Translations under genes and position numbers: made by a program
In this document: piece by piece, positions 57,973 through 64,000 of the stretch
Position numbering within the stretch: the stretch's first letter is position 1
How the letters are laid out: each line of letters begins with the position of its first letter
Notes under the pieces: model-generated
Databases searched by the model: none
Seen by the model: only the letters and a program-made list of their open reading frames with translations
Told to the model about the DNA's origin: nothing
NCBI RefSeq assembly: GCF_021869535.1
Contig: NW_026262593.1
Location: 53,989,318-54,053,317, forward strand
Reading direction: 5' to 3'
Source: Mytilus californianus
Lineage: Eukaryota; Mollusca; Bivalvia; Mytilida; Mytilidae
Length of the DNA stretch: 64,000 nt

Positions 57973-59925
57973 AAGTACAATAGATATTATTGAAAGTTAT
58001 GTTCATTGAGTCATAAGTGTCTAATTGAATAACTGTTAAACTTACCTGTTAAAAGTAAAGAATAACAAAATCATACTTAAAGTAAAAGTAATGGTTAATA
58101 AATGAATACATTTTATTCCTTGAATTCTGAATATATAATGATTGAATAATGAATAGAATTTGATTTGTTTACGAAATTCAGATTTATCAAGTTGTTACAA
58201 TTTCAGTGTTCAAATAGACAAATAATAATCTAGTATTAACTAATCTTCTAGCTTCAGCATCAAACAAAAATGATTCTTCACTATGGACAAGTTATAATTT
58301 ATTTCAAAAGGGATTTCATCATTAAAGATGATAAACTATTTATAACAAAATCATTAATAACTTAATTATGAATAGTGCTGTAATATGACTATTAAGTTAA
58401 ACCAAGCAAAATAATTTTGAGCATATTGACTAAGACTTTGTGAATCATCTGTGACAACTTAGTATTTTCTAAAGACAATTTAGTGCTTCAAGGTTCATTT
58501 AAACATTAATCGGTCAAATATCTTTATCGAATTTCTCCAATATGATCGACTTAAAATAATTAATCTCGAAAAATTTGACAACGACAACCGGAAGACAACT
58601 AACACAATATGTATATATTTATAGCTATTTGAAGCCGTAAATAGATACTATATTAACTGTTATTTCGAGCAATTCAATTCAAAGGAATGGATACGAAAAA
58701 AAGAAAAATCCATATTAAATAGCAACGTAAACAATTATCATTTGACTTGACAAAACAGTATTTATTTGAGCAAGAGAGAAGAACTTAGAGAAATATATAA
58801 CCCAGCGGAAGTTCTACACTTAAAGCATCAATCAATATAAAGTGTAGCGCATTCATGCGCATAGATTTATTAACTCTTGTCGGTGTTCGTATTAACCTTA
58901 CGCCATGTTACTATATTTGAATTAATCAGCATACCTCCGAATTTATTTGTTATAAATCTAATTGTAAATAATACGATTAGTGGTTCAATCTATGAAACTT
59001 AATTGGAGATTCGTGCAATTCTGCTTCCGTGTTTGTTGATGAAAGGACATGTGGGGATATGTGGGCGATGCAACTACAAAAATAACAAATACAGAAAAGT
59101 CATTAACATAGTTTTGACGAAAATTCATTGTCGTTAAGAGCAATTTTTTAATTAATCAAACTTTATGAAATTCGGTGAAAAAGAATTATAACAACAACTT
59201 TAGTATTTTTCGATCTCTTAACCCAAACATTGTAACGTTCACAATAAAAAAAAACTTTGTTCAGTAACTTCATTTTTAGCAGCAACCTTCTGTTAAGGAA
59301 AATCTATTCCGATACTAAAAACTATAGTTAATTGAACAAAAGAGATGTAATTGAACAAAAGAGATGACTATAAATGAAATACTTGAATGTCAAGCAAGAC
59401 CAATACAATTTTATAATACTACGAAATGAGTTATACAAATCCATCTTATTGATATCCTACATTATTGTTTTTGTTTTTCAATTTTTGGTTTTTACAATAC
59501 ACTCTACAAGAAAGCAATACGCTAGATTCTAATCTTCTTTTTTTCTGTCAAAGTATTGTTTTAATACGACGCTATATTACGTCATTTGTTAGCTTATTTG
59601 GGTTAAAATCTAAATCAGAAATCTGAAAAAAGGGATGAATTTTTTTGTTAGGATAATTTCCGTCTCCGGACTTTGATAAATGTGATAAATTATTTAATTT
59701 CTATAGAGGTTCTTCATTAAATGTCAAGCAAAAATACTAATCTTTTAAGTTGATAGAAATTAGGACCTAGTTTACTTAACACATTTCAATTATTGACGTC
59801 TATAAAAAAAGAGTAAAAGAGTTGTTCTGGTAATGGAAATGATATGATTTAAACGTCTTAGAAATGCTAAGTAGAAACTTTATGATGATTGATAGAAATA
59901 TCAACAGGCAATGTAAAAAGTAATT
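57973..59925. other. no gene seen
   Basis: About 2 kb of AT-rich DNA without recognisable coding or repeat features, apart from a small direct duplication AATTGAACAAAAGAGATG at about 59,331-59,366. Confidence 0.4.
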
Positions 59926-62760
59926 CTTTTTTAGATGTGTATGGTGTTGTGTGGACAATACTCCCTGTATTTAAACATTATATGCAATATAAATACGTTT
60001 ATCGTCCAGTTTTATTTTAATATAACAAAATTATGTTTGTTGATATTTTTTTCATACAGTTAAGTATTCGCAGGAAAGAGATGTCAATTTGGGCAGGAAG
60101 CAAATGTTATCAAGCTTTAATTTACAGTAAAACACATTAAAAACTATTGATTTGATATCATCATTATATTTTGTTTTATTATGTTAAAAAGAATAGGCTG
60201 AAAAATGAATTGCATATTGACAGGAAAATATTTTGAAAGATTATCGAGTAACAAGTATCAAACACTTTTAAAGTAAATTATAATCAATAAACCATCAATT
60301 TTAAAATTAATATTTATTGATAGAAACGCCTAACCATTACGTTTACTAGGTTAAATAGCTAAGAAAAAAAGTTTCTTTGATTTCAAGTGTCATGTGTTAT
60401 TAATAAATACATAAAAAATATATCTATTTAAACTTGAATTTGTCCTTACCAAATATCTAAGGAATAAACTTAAAAAATTTTGCATAATTAATTACGCAAC
60501 ACTTAAAATCCAGCGAGGTTGAAATTTTGTAATTTATTTTACTGACAGGGGGTTCGATATCCGTGCTGATTTACTATAGGTCATTACAATATATGATAAA
60601 AAAAAAAACCAAAGCACCGACTATCATCAGTAAGATGCATGTTTTGTTCTGAAACTTCAAATATACATTTGTAGTGTATTTAAACCTCTTACGTTTCTTC
60701 TAGAATAGCTATCATATCGGTGAGCCTATGACCGTTATCATACTTTTTATAACGTTAACTTCAATAGATTTGTCTGCTTTCTTGCTATGTTTCTCTCATG
60801 GTATAAAATCGAAAGTCATAATTTTGACAATTATTCACAAAAGTGGAGAGAATAAAGTATGATTGTGTTTCATTATTTACCATGATAAATCGACGATCAC
60901 GATAACACGAAATCGCTCAATAGCTCTGCTTACGCATTATCATAAAATATGGGACTGAAGCCACATAATAAACTCATTAATCACTTGTATTTACTTTTTT
61001 ATATTATCGAAGATTTAATAGTAAAAATGGTAAAAAGGGTTTTAGGCTTTTAATTTTTTATATTTTATATAAATATTGAGCCTAAGAAAAAACGCTTTAA
61101 TTGAATGTACCTTTAATTTATATAATAGTGGTAGGAAAAAAGAATTATACAACTCAATATCGTCATACTTCACTTTAAGGTTTAAAAATATGCTATATAT
61201 GTTATCATTTTACAACATATCAAAATTCAAAGAGTATCACAAAAAATATTTTCATGTGTCAGGTTTTATGTGAGCTTGTTTAATTATAAAAATATGAACT
61301 GGTGTAGCGGGAACAATAGAAAGCTTCTTTTTACAAAAGATAACAAACTCAAATGTTGTTTACGTCGGTTTGCATACTGTTTAAAACAAGTTTAGGAACC
61401 ACTATCATACATTTTAAAAATATTATCTGTGAAAAAAAAATGTTATTCAAAATCTACGTGCAAATCATAGTGCCTAGTTTTCATTATGTATCGAGGGGTC
61501 CTCTTAGAAATATAAAATAATGAAAATGTTATGATTTTCAATGCGACAACTATCTAATAGAGTTTAAATGGTGAAGATAAAAGCAATTACCGGACATCAG
61601 AGATGGCATTCTAAATAAGCCTGATGTTCTTTGGACAAAACTCCTGCATATAAACATTATATGAAATATAAATACGCCTGATGGAACAGTTTCATATTAA
61701 TAGCAAATTATATTTAAATAAATCAAGTCGCTTAGTTTTGTCTGTAAATATATACCAATTTGCACAGGAAGCAGAGGTTATTAAGATTTAGTTTACACTA
61801 CAACACAGTAAAGATTTTGTATCATCTTTATATTATATTTTATTATGTTAATAAAATAGGCTGAAAATGAATTGTACATTGATAGGAAAATAATTTAAAA
61901 GATTATCGAGTAACAAGTTTCAAACACTTTAAAAGATAGTTATGACCAATAAACCATCAAATTTCAATTTTAATTTTTTTATTGATAGAAAAGGCTAAAC
62001 ATTAAGTATTCTAGGTTAAATATCTAAACAAAAATTTATTTAATTTCAAGTATCATGTGTATTTAATACAAACATAACAGAATTATTTGGACTTGAATTC
62101 GTCCTAACCAAATATTTTCGGGATAAACTAAGAAAATTCTGCATAATTTAATAGATCATCAAGAAACCTTTACTAAACACGTTTAAAGATAATTATAATC
62201 CATAATTCATCAATTTTGAATTCATTTATATTGAAAGTAAAGGCTTATCATTACCTATTGTAGGTTAAATATCTCAGCAAAAGATTGTCAAAGTAATTTA
62301 ATTTCGAGTGCCATGTGTAACTAATAACAACATACAAACAGTATCTGTTTGAAATTGAATTTAAAATGTTTAAAAAGAAGATATATGTGTTATAATTTAA
62401 CTAGATATTAAAATTAAAAGAGTATCACAAAAATTAAAAAGATGTTTCAGGGTTTATCTGAGCTTGTTTAAGTTATATATTTATAAACTATGTAGCGGAA
62501 ACAACAGAAAAGTAACTCTAATTACTAAGATAACAAAATCTAATGATGTTTACGTCGGTTTCCATACTTCGAAACCACAGTCCTACATTTTTGAAAGATT
62601 ATCTGTGGAAAATGTCATTTAAATCATACATGAAAATGCATTGTGCCTTTGTTTTCAACAATAAACGGAGAACTCCATTAGAAGATTGTAACACCAATAA
62701 TTCCAAGCAAATTAGCTTTGCTTCATATTGATAAAAAAAAATGAAAAAATATTGTACCTA
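59926..62760 (+). repeat. diverged direct duplication, unit about 1.6 kb
   Basis: 59,940-60,420 pairs with 61,620-62,060 (AAACATTATATG, AATAGGCTGAAAA, GAAAGATTATCGAGTAACAAGT, ACCATCAA). 61,215-61,375 pairs with 62,413-62,570 (AGAGTATCACAAAAA, GTAGCGG(G/A)AACAA, GTTTACGTCGGTTT). A third partial piece with TAAATATCTCAGCAAAAG is at 62.2-62.35 kb. No coding sequence recognised. Confidence 0.7.
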
Positions 62761-63350
62761 TAAACTATAAAGCTCTTCAGAAACACTATTATTCAGAGAG
62801 TACAGCATAGTCGAAATAATGGAACAATCCTCCGAAATCTTGTCTTTTTTTTCGCAAATGAGTCTGTTCATTGTTAAGAGAACTTTCAAAATAAAAAAAT
62901 CTCTTTGTGTGAATACAAAACTTTATAAATCATGTCCGTTCCGGTGCAAAAATGAAAGAAACAAGATTTTACAATCTTTCATCTGTTTCAAGAATAAGTA
63001 ATTTCGATTTTTTTTTTTACATAAATTTGCGGTGTATTTGCATTACAGATTTGCATTGAATAAGGTCCGTTTGATTAAGGAGAAACAAATCAAAGTAACA
63101 AACAAAAAGGGAGAAACTCGATTGAACTCCAAAAGAAGGTGGACCGGTGCGTCGACAGGAAACGCGTTTCCTGCTTTACAGGATCCCCTGCCCTGCGAAT
63201 CCACACTGTGTAAAAATATCATTATCGGGAATAGGACACAATCGAGAAAGTTACAGATCAGATGACTTTACTCGACCGCAAAAACAAGTTGTTGGTGAGA
63301 TGAGACACTGACACGTACGTACTGGTGACCATTAAACTTATTTAGGGTAG
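62761..63350. other. no gene recognised
   Basis: The frame at 63,032-63,265 contains a G/C-richer block (GGTGCGTCGACAGGAAACGCG) next to a reverse transcriptase fragment. It may be element sequence but was not identified. Confidence 0.35.
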
Positions 63351-63353
63351 ATT

Positions 63354-63645
63354 TCAATTTTTCTTCCACATAACTCTGTTGCTGTAGTTTAATGTAAGAA
63401 GCACTTCTCCGTTAACGAAGTTCGTATAGTGTAAACATGCACGCGCGTAACGTATTAACTGAGATTGTATGTAAATGCCATAAGACTGATCATAGTGTAT
63501 GTAACTCCCGCGTAATGTGAAGTTGACAATGGTAAAGTAGAGATCATTACGTTTGTCATAGATTCTAGTTTGCAGACGTCCATTTGTGTCAATATCGAGA
63601 AAATGATCAAGATATGAAGCAGGCATACTACTTTCGGTAGTATCC
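63354..63645 (-). pseudogene. Penelope-like reverse transcriptase C-terminal fragment
   Basis: Minus strand: ASYLDHFLDIDTNGRLQTRI, then YDKRNDLYFTIVNF, YGIYIQSQLIRYARACLHYT: the same region as the 30.9- and 53.2-kb fragments, here without stops in about 85 codons. The rest of the domain is missing. A hammerhead-like repeat in the same orientation lies about 300 bases upstream at the window edge. Confidence 0.7.
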
Positions 63646-63904
63646 TGATCTTAACAGTGATGTTTCTATAATTAAAATAGTTACAAAAATTAGATTTGAA
63701 ATAAGGGAGGAAAAAATGTGTATTTTTTTCTTTCACTTTTTATTATGATTAACAAAACTGCATAAGATCTTCAACAATATTTTCATTTGATTCTTAAATT
63801 CAGTGCTTCTTTATAACAGTGCCTCTCGTTAAACTGCCAAACTTTTATATCGGCACTTTATACGCCCAGTCCCACTTTACGTATATTACAACTCTCTCGC
63901 ATAT

Positions 63905-64000
63905 CGCCTTCTGTAAAATAAACTCATCATAGATACCAAGATTATAATTTGGTACGCAAGACTCGAGTTTTGTCTACAAAAGACTAATCAGTGACGCTCG
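63905..64000 (-). ncRNA. degenerate hammerhead repeat (copy E), cut by window end
   Basis: Reversed it reads GCGTCA, CTGATTA (core G changed to T), GTC TTTTGTA GAC, then AAAA (core G lost), with helix III ACTC/GAGT. The flank CTTGGTATCTATGATGAGTTT matches copies B-D. Core changes make cleavage unlikely, but helix III pairing is kept with different bases. Confidence 0.6.

Overview
The window looks like nuclear DNA of a marine bivalve, most likely a mussel of the Mytilus type. It is AT-rich. Genes are split by introns with clean GT/AG borders. It is packed with dispersed repeats of kinds I associate with mussel genomes: the GAAGATGTGGTATGA-type repeat, tRNA-derived SINEs, Penelope-like reverse transcriptase remnants and hammerhead-ribozyme repeats. 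The species call rests on recall, not on a search.

Two host genes stand out. At the left (about 0.6-6.1 kb, + strand) a five-exon secreted phospholipase A2 gene can be assembled with every splice phase matching; calcium loop, catalytic His-Asp and second catalytic Asp are all present. In the middle (20.8-40.4 kb, - strand) lies a very large gene that joins a DZIP3-like HEPN domain (ribonuclease-type RNxxxH motif), a STAND-class NTPase (Walker A and B intact) and about 64 ankyrin repeats with a 99-base period. This effector-switch-sensor order recalls innate immune receptors. This copy carries two in-frame TAA codons, at least two ankyrin frameshifts and a rotting 3' end, so it is best read as a recently inactivated copy or a null allele of an expanded family.

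The introns of that gene hold a complete but dead Tc1 element (36.06-37.58 kb, TA target duplication, DD34E, four in-frame stops, no frameshift), a degraded Penelope-like reverse transcriptase (30.1-32.2 kb) and a repeat with a hammerhead ribozyme core (29.13 kb).

The rest is repeats and intergenic DNA. 6-20 kb has hairpin elements, a ~490-base inverted repeat pair, SINEs, a LINE fragment and several mussel repeats. 42-46 kb is a tandem array with a ~1.1-kb unit. 51-55.5 kb is a ~540-base array interrupted by insertions. 56-57 kb has a 200-base duplication and 59.9-62.8 kb a diverged ~1.6-kb duplication. At least five hammerhead-like copies are scattered through the window; two (1.95 and 29.13 kb) keep a complete core. 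No rRNA, true tRNA, CRISPR or prokaryotic operon was seen.
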